Source: a bacterium UBP3_UBA3054 (lineage in GTDB: Bacteria > Auribacterota > UBA3054). Taken from it: a stretch of 22,113 nucleotides of DNA. The DNA lies in NCBI GenBank assembly GCA_002366995.1, contig DFCM01000067.1, positions 1-22,113 of the forward strand. The letters run 5' to 3'. Under the pieces are notes generated by a model. The model searched no databases. It had not been told where the DNA came from and saw only the letters and a list, made by a program, of their open reading frames with translations. Made by a program: the position numbers and the translations under genes. Shown here one piece after another: positions 15,920 through 22,113 of the stretch (its first letter is position 1; each line of letters starts with the position of its first letter).

Positions 15920-18900
15920 TTACTTCCTGCGGAGAAAGAGAGCGACCAGGGCCAGCAGACCGAAGATGGCCGGTTCGGGGACCACGGGGCGGACGCAGGC
16001 AATCGTATTCGGAGTGCCGCAGAACACGTCGCCGTTTTCGAGAACGACCGGGCGCATATGGTTGCTCTTGGAGCCTTCTTCGATCGCATACTGCCAGACA
16101 ACAGTGGCCTCGGCGCCATCGGTGCCATCGGTCAGGAAGACGAGGAAGGATCCGTCGTCGCCTTCGGTCACGGCATAGAGGCCGCCTTCATTGATCGGAA
16201 CGACGCTGTTGCGAACGTGGCCGATCTTGGCGTCCCAGATGACTTCGCCGGTCTCGGTGGAGATGGCCGTCACGCCTTCCTGGTAGGAAGCGTAGACGAT
16301 GTCTTCGCCCAGGTTCAGGGCAAGACCGCCGTCGTCGCCGCATCTGGCGGAGAGAGTGGTCGCCCACTTCTTGGAGCCATCAGCGTTGAAGGCGTAGATG
16401 ACAGCGTTCTCATCGCCGGGTCTGGCGATGGCGAACACGGTGCCGTCGGCGCCGACGATCGGCTCGCGGCAGGACATATTGTCGTCCGTGTCGGCTTCGT
16501 CGGTGTCGCCGGTCCAGGCCAGAGTGCCGTCAGCGGTGTTGACCGCGATGACAGCGCCAGCATCCTTGTAGTAGACCTGCGTGCCGTCAGCGTTGAAGCT
16601 GACGCCGTTGCCGCCCCAGCCGTCGGCGCAGTCAGCGTCTTCGTAGCACCAAGCGACGGAGCCGTTGGAAGTGACGGCGAAGAGACCCTTGCCGGCAACT
16701 TTCACATAGGCTTTGCCGCCGTTGAACTTGACAGCGCTGCTGGTCAGACGTTCGCCGGAATCAGCCAGCTGGCAGATCCAGACGGCTTCCTTGGTTTCAA
16801 GGTCGACCTTGCTGAGGTTGGCTTTTTCGTCGCAGACATAAAGGTAACCGGCATCCGTGATGCACGGAGCGCCGTTGTCCCAGCTGGGTTCGGTGTAGAA
16901 TTCTTCAACCTCGCCGTTCTCAACGTTGATCTTGAGGACGGTGGCGTTGGGTGAAGGATCGTTGGCGAGATAGAGGAAGCCCTCGTACTCGACCGCGGAA
17001 CCGCAGATGTACATGTCTTTGAAGTATTCGCTCTTCCAGACTTCTTCGAAGCCGTCGTTGCCATCGACAGCGATGGAGCCGGTGCCTCTCAGGTTGTAGC
17101 CCAGAGTGGCGGCCGCGAATTCTTCGATGTAGGTGTGCCAACCAATGTTCTTGTAGAACGGATTGACAGCGGTCAGGATGTAGCCGTCGACTTCAGCGAG
17201 TTCAGGATCGTTTTCGCCTTCCTCGTAGTAGACGCAATTTTCCTCGACGACATCGGCGTCTTCGTTGAAGTTGCTTTCTTCGGAGACGTTGTAGTAGACG
17301 GAGTCGTAGATGAAGACTTCGTCGTCAACTTCGACAGTGAACGGATAGAAGGTGTTGCAGAGCAGCACGTTCCTGAAGGTCAGGCCTTCGTTGACGCCCC
17401 ACGGCCAGTTGCCGACGTAGACAGCGGGATTCTGATCTTCTTTGGCGCCGCTGACGGTCAGGTAGCTGACCGAGACGTCGGTGACCTTGTCGAAGAAGAC
17501 GGGGCTGGCGCAGTAAGGAGCCTCGACGCCCAGTCTTTCAACAGTCAGGCCGGTAACGCTGTAAGCGGAGAACGGACGGATCTCGCCGGTCTTCTGTTCG
17601 CTGTAGATAGCGACGTTCTTGATGCTCATGCCTTCGCAGTTGCAAGCGCAGATGGCGCCCTGCATATGCCAGTTGTAGTGGTAGGGCATGTTTTCGGGAC
17701 GATAGGCCTTGACGGTCAGATCCTGGACGGAAGCGCCGTTGCGTTCCATACGGATACCAACGTAGCCGGCGGGAACCACAAAGACGGTCTTGTCCGGACC
17801 GGCGCCCTTCAGGGTGACGTTTTCGACCTTGAAGCACAGAGCGGTCATGCCGGCGCCCCAGATATCGTACTGGTTGTTGTAGTCAGCGATGGAGTACTCG
17901 CCGGCAGCCAGATTGATGGTCTGGCCGGGGCTGACTTCTTCCATGGCCTTGACCAGGTCGCCGCTAGGATCGTCGGCGCTCTGGCCGGAGCCGGTGGCGC
18001 CCGGAGCGATGTACCAGGGGCCTTCGTACTTCTTGGTGATGTGCATGGTGAATTCGCCCTGAGAAGCTTCGTAGCCGTCCCAGCAGATGTAGTAGGTCGT
18101 GCCGGCGGTGGCTTTCAGTTCGTAGCTTTCGTCGGTTCCGGTGTTCTGAGACTCGACGACGGTGCCAAGGTTGGCGAAGGTGACTTCCTCGCCGTCCAGG
18201 GTGTAGATGGAGAGCATGGCGTCATAGCCGGAGATTTCGTTGGAACCTTCGTCGTCGATCTTATAGAGACCGTCTTCGCTGGGAGCGAAGGTGAACCAAA
18301 CGGTGGCCTTGTGAGCTTCGTTTTCGCCTTCTTCCACAGTGGCGCGGGTGTTGTCGCCCGGAGTGTCGCCTTCGAAGGCTTCGATGGCGTCAGCCAAATT
18401 GTCGTTGTCGGGACCGGCAATGGTGCGCCAGCCGACGTTCTTGTAGGTGGACTTGGTGGCGGTCAGAATGAAGCCGTCAAGCGTTTCGAAGCAAGGATCA
18501 TGGTCGCCTTCCTGATAATACGTGCAGCCTTCTTCGACGACGTCAGCGTCTTCGTTGAAGTTGCTTTCGTTCGGGCAATCGTAGTAGATGGAGTCATAGA
18601 TGAAGACTTCTTCATCAACTTCAACCGTGAACGGCATGTAAGCGTTGGCAACGAGGATGTTCCTGAAGGTCAGGCCTTCGTTGACGCCCCACGGCCAGTT
18701 GCCGCAGTAGATGCCCGGGTTGTTGTCCAACTTGCAGCCGTAAGAGGTCAGGTAGTTGACCGAGACGTTGAGGACCTTGTCGAAGAAGACAGGGCTGCAG
18801 CACTCAGGAGCCTCGACAGCCACTCTGTCAACTTTGAAGTTCGTGACGCTGTAAATAGCGAACGGACGAATCTCGTTGGTCTTCTGCTCGGAGTAGATGG

Positions 18901-21781
18901 CGACGTTGCTGACGCTCATGCCGGAGCAGTTGCAGGCGCAGATGGCGCCCTGCATATGCCAGTTGTAGTGGTACGGCATGTTGTCGGTGCGGTAGGCCTT
19001 GACGGTCAGGTCGCGGACGGACGCGCCGTTCTTCTCCATGCGGATGCCGACGTAGCCGGCGGGAGCCACGATGGTGGTCTTGTCAGGGCCAGCGCCCTGC
19101 AGGGTGACGTTCTCGACCTTGAAGGCCAAGACGGTCATGCCGGCGCCCCAGACGTCGAACTGGTTGCCATTGTCGGCAATGCTGTATTCACCAGCGGCGA
19201 GCTTGATAGAGAAGCCCGGAGAGACCTGTTCCATAGCGTCAGCGATGCTGCCCATAGGATCATCTTCGGAATGACCGGTGCCGGTGGCGCCCGGAGCGAC
19301 ATAGAGGTCGCCAATGTAGACGTCTTCGGTGGTCAGCTTGATGCCGCCAGCCTGAGCTTCGTTCTTGATGAAGGAGCCGACCATTACGAAATAGTACTTG
19401 CCTTCTTCCGTCTGGAACTTGCAGGACTCGTCTCTGCCGCCGTCGGTCAGAGGAACGACTTCATCCAGGTCTTCGAAGGCCGGATTGGAGACCATGGAGG
19501 AGTAGACGGCGATCTTGGTGTCGTTGCTGAACTCGTCCCAAGTGCCTTCGGTGCTGAGCGCGACGCCGCCGTTTTCAGTGGCCTCGAAGGTGTACCAAAT
19601 GGAGTTGATCTGATCCGTGCTTTCGCCGGATTCCACGCGGGCATACTCGTTGTTGCCGTAGACGGTTTCGCCGATAGTGACGGTCGTGGCGCGGGAGAGA
19701 TAGTCGTTGGCCGGGCCGTCGCAGAGGTATTCCAGCTTGATGGAGTCAAGCTGCAGCGTGGTGCCGGCGCTCCAGAAGAAGTAACGGAAGGTCTTGAAGA
19801 TATCCGTGTCGTTTTCCTGGCCGGCGGGGAAGTTGATCTCTTCCTCAACGCCGTCGACGCTGATGGAAAGAACGTTGTGTTTCTTGTTGACCGCGTTGGC
19901 GCTGACGGTCATGCTGAAGTCGACCCATTCGCCGATGGGGATGCGGAGCTGGGAATCAGTGTAGCCGCCATCCGGACGGAACTGCAGGAAGGTGCCGGAA
20001 GCGTCTTTGACGAACTGGCTTTCCACGCACTGCGGATCCCAGAAGCCGATCCAGGGGTTGCCGCCGCCGACTTCCGTGAATTTCATCCTGGCAGAATACT
20101 TCCAGGCGCGGTAGGGGTTGCCTGAGCCTTCGGCCCAACCGGTGGCGATGGGGTTGTCGAAATTGTAGTGGGTGCCGGTGAGGCCGGCGGAGTGGATCTC
20201 GACGTAGGTGTTGTCACCGTCTTTGACAGCCTGGATTGTGTAGTCGCTGCCGTAGCCGTCGGACCAGCCGTACTGACCCTTGATGTCGCCTTCCGGATAA
20301 GAGGAGAAGTCTTCATCAACGATCGTGGCCATGACAGACTGCGGGATGACGCAGCCTTTGCCGGCCTTGACCAGAGAAGTGGTCCAGCCGGTGGTCTCGA
20401 CCTGAGGATCCATCACAGTGTCGCACTCGACGTAGTTGACGGAGGCGCGGGTCTGTCTTTCAAGGTCAGCTTCGGGCATGAAGCATCTCTTGACAGTGAA
20501 TCTCCACTGTCTTTCGTCGTCGTTGGCCTGTTCGCCAACGGGGTACTTGGTGTTCAGGAAGATGCAGTTTTGAACATTGACTTCAGTGTCGACGTTGCTG
20601 TACCAAACGTTGCCGAAAATGGCGCTGTTGTGGTCGATCTGGTCAGGCTTCGCTTCATGGATAACGTCGTAGTTGCTCCTGAAGGTGCAGCGGCTGAAGT
20701 TGAAGTGCACGGTCTTGTCGCCTTCCGCGGCAGCGTCCCAAGTGAAGGGCTTGATCTGGCAGGCGGTCAGAAGGCCGTAAGAGATGAACGCGCAGTCTTC
20801 CACAGTGACCGTGCTGTCGCACTTGGTCTGGATGCAGGCGGGACGAATGAGGTAGCCGCTGTCGGGGTCAGTGACGCCGCCTTCGCTGCCGACGTAAACG
20901 TAAACGTCTTCCAGGTGGAGGCCGGTCGCGTCAACGGTGGTCAGAGCAGCCGTGAGGCCGTAGAAAGCGCCGCCCCAGGAGTCGTTGCCCTTGATGTCCA
21001 TCGGATGCTGGATCTGGATGCCCTTGAAGGTGATGTCCGCAGCCATGATGGCCACGCCGACGTCATTCGTCTGGTCGCACAGAATGATGGTCTGGTCGCT
21101 GCCAGCGCCGATGACGGAGACGCCAGCGGTCTGGAGGAGCAGGAAGGTACCGTCGGTCCAGCGGACGTTGGCGGCTTCGCCAACTTCGGAGAGGACGTAG
21201 GTGCCCGGAGCCATGTAAACGGCATTGCCGCCGGCCACGTTGGCGAAAGCGGTCTTCAGATCGCAGGGATCTTCGGCGCTGTCGCCGGAACCGGTGCCGT
21301 CAGGAGAAGCGTACCAGCTCTTGATGGGGACGCTGGAACTGGTGAGGGAGAACTCGCCGCAAGCGTCGGCATTCCAGCCGTAGACGCCGATGAAGTAGTC
21401 CTTGTCACCGTCGAAGGTGGCGGCATAGTGCTCGTCAACGCTGGTGTCCTGGGCGACGATGATCTCCATGTCGTCAAGGCTCGTGCCGGTGCCAATCACA
21501 AGACAGGTGTCCTGAGAGCTGCCTTCGGTGGCTTTGACGTCGATCGTGACTTTCTGCTGGAAAGACGTGCCGAGGTTGAATTTGTACCAAACGGAGTTGC
21601 CCCAGGTTTCACCGATCTTTTCAGCTTCGCCCGCTTCGAGCGTAGCCTCAGTCGTGGTGCCGGTAACAGCCGTTCCGATCGTGTAAGCGGCGGCGTCAGC
21701 GACGTTGTCGTTCGCCGGAGCGTCGGCCCACACGTAGGACGCTAACGCGAGCATTAGCGCCAGACAAAGGAATTTTTTCAT
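15920..21781 (-). CDS. Giant secreted PPC-like/beta-helix/beta-propeller PEP-CTERM protein (1953 aa)
   Basis: This is a predicted exported surface protein with the plan of its downstream paralog plus a propeller. It has: a signal peptide (1-20, cut near VWA-DA); a PPC-like domain (22-150); a beta-helix (156-480); a jelly-roll (487-686, DEDFSSYPEG); a PPC-like domain (690-820); a beta-helix (825-1120); a PPC-like domain (1124-1250); a beta-helix (1255-1550); a PQQ/WD-like beta-propeller (about 1560-1930, with repeats such as YAFNADGSKKWATTL and ISTETGEVIWDAKIG); and a PEP-CTERM tail (1935-1953, PEPAIFGLLALVALFLRRK). Residues 824-1123 recur at 1254-1553 with no length change. The protein is visibly acidic. 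Shine-Dalgarno GAGGA at 21786-21790 fixes the start. No catalytic site is recognised; the propeller lacks a recognisable dehydrogenase context, so binding or scaffolding is more likely. Exosortase-dependent anchoring is inferred. Confidence 0.92.
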   Translation of the reverse strand: MKKFLCLALMLALASYVWADAPANDNVADAAAYTIGTAVTGTTTEATLEAGEAEKIGETWGNSVWYKFNLGTSFQQKVTIDVKATEGSSQDTCLVIGTGTSLDDMEIIVAQDTSVDEHYAATFDGDKDYFIGVYGWNADACGEFSLTSSSVPIKSWYASPDGTGSGDSAEDPCDLKTAFANVAGGNAVYMAPGTYVLSEVGEAANVRWTDGTFLLLQTAGVSVIGAGSDQTIILCDQTNDVGVAIMAADITFKGIQIQHPMDIKGNDSWGGAFYGLTAALTTVDATGLHLEDVYVYVGSEGGVTDPDSGYLIRPACIQTKCDSTVTVEDCAFISYGLLTACQIKPFTWDAAAEGDKTVHFNFSRCTFRSNYDVIHEAKPDQIDHNSAIFGNVWYSNVDTEVNVQNCIFLNTKYPVGEQANDDERQWRFTVKRCFMPEADLERQTRASVNYVECDTVMDPQVETTGWTTSLVKAGKGCVIPQSVMATIVDEDFSSYPEGDIKGQYGWSDGYGSDYTIQAVKDGDNTYVEIHSAGLTGTHYNFDNPIATGWAEGSGNPYRAWKYSARMKFTEVGGGNPWIGFWDPQCVESQFVKDASGTFLQFRPDGGYTDSQLRIPIGEWVDFSMTVSANAVNKKHNVLSISVDGVEEEINFPAGQENDTDIFKTFRYFFWSAGTTLQLDSIKLEYLCDGPANDYLSRATTVTIGETVYGNNEYARVESGESTDQINSIWYTFEATENGGVALSTEGTWDEFSNDTKIAVYSSMVSNPAFEDLDEVVPLTDGGRDESCKFQTEEGKYYFVMVGSFIKNEAQAGGIKLTTEDVYIGDLYVAPGATGTGHSEDDPMGSIADAMEQVSPGFSIKLAAGEYSIADNGNQFDVWGAGMTVLAFKVENVTLQGAGPDKTTIVAPAGYVGIRMEKNGASVRDLTVKAYRTDNMPYHYNWHMQGAICACNCSGMSVSNVAIYSEQKTNEIRPFAIYSVTNFKVDRVAVEAPECCSPVFFDKVLNVSVNYLTSYGCKLDNNPGIYCGNWPWGVNEGLTFRNILVANAYMPFTVEVDEEVFIYDSIYYDCPNESNFNEDADVVEEGCTYYQEGDHDPCFETLDGFILTATKSTYKNVGWRTIAGPDNDNLADAIEAFEGDTPGDNTRATVEEGENEAHKATVWFTFAPSEDGLYKIDDEGSNEISGYDAMLSIYTLDGEEVTFANLGTVVESQNTGTDESYELKATAGTTYYICWDGYEASQGEFTMHITKKYEGPWYIAPGATGSGQSADDPSGDLVKAMEEVSPGQTINLAAGEYSIADYNNQYDIWGAGMTALCFKVENVTLKGAGPDKTVFVVPAGYVGIRMERNGASVQDLTVKAYRPENMPYHYNWHMQGAICACNCEGMSIKNVAIYSEQKTGEIRPFSAYSVTGLTVERLGVEAPYCASPVFFDKVTDVSVSYLTVSGAKEDQNPAVYVGNWPWGVNEGLTFRNVLLCNTFYPFTVEVDDEVFIYDSVYYNVSEESNFNEDADVVEENCVYYEEGENDPELAEVDGYILTAVNPFYKNIGWHTYIEEFAAATLGYNLRGTGSIAVDGNDGFEEVWKSEYFKDMYICGSAVEYEGFLYLANDPSPNATVLKINVENGEVEEFYTEPSWDNGAPCITDAGYLYVCDEKANLSKVDLETKEAVWICQLADSGERLTSSAVKFNGGKAYVKVAGKGLFAVTSNGSVAWCYEDADCADGWGGNGVSFNADGTQVYYKDAGAVIAVNTADGTLAWTGDTDEADTDDNMSCREPIVGADGTVFAIARPGDENAVIYAFNADGSKKWATTLSARCGDDGGLALNLGEDIVYASYQEGVTAISTETGEVIWDAKIGHVRNSVVPINEGGLYAVTEGDDGSFLVFLTDGTDGAEATVVWQYAIEEGSKSNHMRPVVLENGDVFCGTPNTIACVRPVVPEPAIFGLLALVALFLRRK
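17123..19312. repeat. Internal tandem duplication, 1290-bp period, in the 1953-aa gene
   Basis: Beta-helices 2 and 3 (18413-19312 and 17123-18022) are copies in exact 1290-bp register. The motif for NWHMQGAICACNC, for example, is encoded at the same offset as the blocks for NWPWGVNEGLTFRN and ESNFNEDADVVEE. Long stretches are identical at DNA level, e.g. around 17375-17410 against 18665-18700. The period is 430 codons and covers one helix plus one PPC-like domain, so a whole module was duplicated in frame. Confidence 0.88.
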
Positions 21782-21783
21782 GC

Positions 21784-21791
21784 TTTCCTCT
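21784..21791 (-). promoter_or_regulatory. Ribosome binding site of the 1953-aa gene
   Basis: The minus strand reads AGAGGAAA, ending 2 nt before the ATG, with the GAGGA core 4 nt from it. It is much better than anything ahead of the paralog at 15509, suggesting stronger translation of this gene. Confidence 0.75.
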
Positions 21792-21867
21792 TTATTTTGG
21801 TTAAAGGTTTGGAATTACTTTTTGGAATAATCCCGTTAATAAAAAATTTGGTTTCTGTGTTCGACAG

Positions 21868-21882
21868 GACGGCACGGCCGTC
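21868..21882. other. Small perfect hairpin in the leader of the 1953-aa gene
   Basis: GACGGC and GCCGTC form a 6-bp perfect stem around three bases. If the promoter at 21913 is right, the hairpin lies about 25 nt into a roughly 125-nt leader. There is no T tract, so it is more likely an mRNA-stabilising or chance structure than a terminator. No riboswitch class is recognised in the leader. Confidence 0.4.
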
Positions 21883-21912
21883 ACTTATAACGGCTATGTG
21901 TCCATCGTCTAC

Positions 21913-21941
21913 ATTTTATCAAAAGCAAGGACATAAAACAA
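21913..21941 (-). promoter_or_regulatory. Promoter candidate of the 1953-aa gene
   Basis: The minus strand has TTGTTT (21936-21941) as -35, a 17-bp spacer, and TAAAAT (21913-21918) as -10, preceded by TG in the extended form TGATAAAAT. Start would be near 21906, giving a leader of about 125 nt. The extended -10 is the same type as the one ahead of the paralog. Confidence 0.55.
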
Positions 21942-21965
21942 TGCGACTGCGGCGGGTCCACGTTG

Positions 21966-22019
21966 CCAAAGTTTAAGCTGCTTTGCTTAAACGATTTACG
22001 CAAGAGAAAAAGCCTTTGG
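21966..22019. repeat. Nested small palindrome (G)
   Basis: GTTTAAGC (21971-21978) and GCTTAAAC (21985-21992) form an 8-bp perfect stem with a 6-base loop. An outer pair CCAAAG (21966-21971) / CTTTGG (22014-22019) surrounds it asymmetrically. The centre (GCTGCTTTGCTTAA, then TTTACG) resembles the centre of element C (GGCTTCGCTAA, then CTTACG), so the two may be distant members of a second repeat family. That relationship is uncertain. Confidence 0.45.
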
Positions 22020-22024
22020 GCGGT

Positions 22025-22033
22025 TGTGGATAA
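22025..22033 (-). promoter_or_regulatory. Single perfect DnaA-box sequence
   Basis: The minus strand reads TTATCCACA, identical to the consensus high-affinity DnaA box. Only one is seen, with no cluster and no AT-rich unwinding region of note, so it is not evidence for an origin. It could be a regulatory DnaA site or a chance match. Confidence 0.3.
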
Positions 22034-22054
22034 CTTTGACATACAGCAAAGGGA

Positions 22055-22113
22055 AGCCTATATCCCTCGCTCACGGACTACGCTTGCCTTGCCTTGATCT
22101 GCGTCCTCCGTGA
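22055..22113. repeat. Nested palindrome element F, cut by the window end
   Basis: The left arm AGCCTATATCCCTCGC is followed by the inner core in the same orientation as element A: TCACGGACTACGC at 22071-22083 and GCGTCCTCCGTGA at 22101-22113. The two-base mismatch in the inner stem is kept. The loop differs from B and D at a few bases. The right outer arm lies past the window edge; by analogy it should contain GGGATATAGGCT. Confidence 0.85.

Noticed and set aside
15985..17110. PQQ-dependent dehydrogenase in the 1953-aa protein.
   Set aside because: Only the propeller repeat pattern is visible. No PQQ-binding or catalytic residues could be identified, and the domain is fused to a surface protein with a sorting tail.
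17135..21745. Long plus-strand open frames (996 and 525 codons) opposite the 1953-aa gene.
   Set aside because: They lie antisense to a gene with clear domains, signal peptide and Shine-Dalgarno. They have low-complexity V/A/D/G-rich composition, as expected from the reverse of a codon-biased acidic gene, and show no domain motif.
22025..22033. Replication origin suggested by the perfect DnaA box.
   Set aside because: A single box without further boxes, an AT-rich unwinding region, or dnaA/dnaN/gidA neighbours is insufficient.

Overview
The window looks like a chromosomal segment of a Gram-negative bacterium, probably in or near the PVC group (Verrucomicrobiota, Kiritimatiellota or Lentisphaerota). 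This is inferred from two very large exported beta-helix proteins ending in PEP-CTERM sorting tails, combined with a fused MEP-pathway/RseP gene block. No rRNA, tRNA, transposase or CRISPR array is visible, so the assignment is an inference only.

Region 1 (1-10559, plus strand) is one tightly packed run of nine genes: dxr (5' end cut by the window), rseP, xseB, dxs, an NtrB-like sensor kinase, an NtrC-like sigma-54 activator, a double-domain GT2 glycosyltransferase with membrane anchor, a secreted DUF1573 protein, and a thioredoxin-like/DsbD-CcdA-like membrane protein. Gaps are 17 bp or less. From dxs onward every junction overlaps (ATGA or GTGA type, or 11 bp), so the run is very likely one translationally coupled operon. 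It joins isoprenoid precursor synthesis, envelope proteolysis, a cytoplasmic two-component system, lipid or polysaccharide glycosylation and periplasmic thiol chemistry.

Region 2 (10560-10808) lies between the convergent ends of the operon and the next gene. It holds two ~100-bp nested palindromes (elements A and B) whose outer stems end in A/T tracts and could act as bidirectional terminators.

Region 3 (10809-21781, minus strand) holds two tandem paralogous genes for giant secreted proteins of 1566 and 1953 residues. Both share the order signal peptide, PPC-like domain, beta-helix, jelly-roll, PPC-like, beta-helix, PPC-like, beta-helix, PEP-CTERM. The upstream (first) gene also has a PQQ-type beta-propeller before its tail and an internal duplication with an exact 1290-bp (430-codon) period. 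Both genes have a TGnTAAAAT extended -10 upstream.

The 410-bp gap between them (15510-15919) holds the promoter of the downstream paralog, palindrome C, nested palindrome D, a solo right half (E) of a B-type element, and a strong hairpin terminator. The 332 bp at the window end (21782-22113) hold the promoter and leader of the large gene, two smaller hairpins, a lone perfect DnaA box, and a fifth copy (F) of the nested palindrome, cut by the window edge.

The most unusual feature is this dispersed nested-palindrome family: a conserved inner hairpin core set inside exchangeable, self-complementary outer arms. There are five copies in 22 kb, all between genes.
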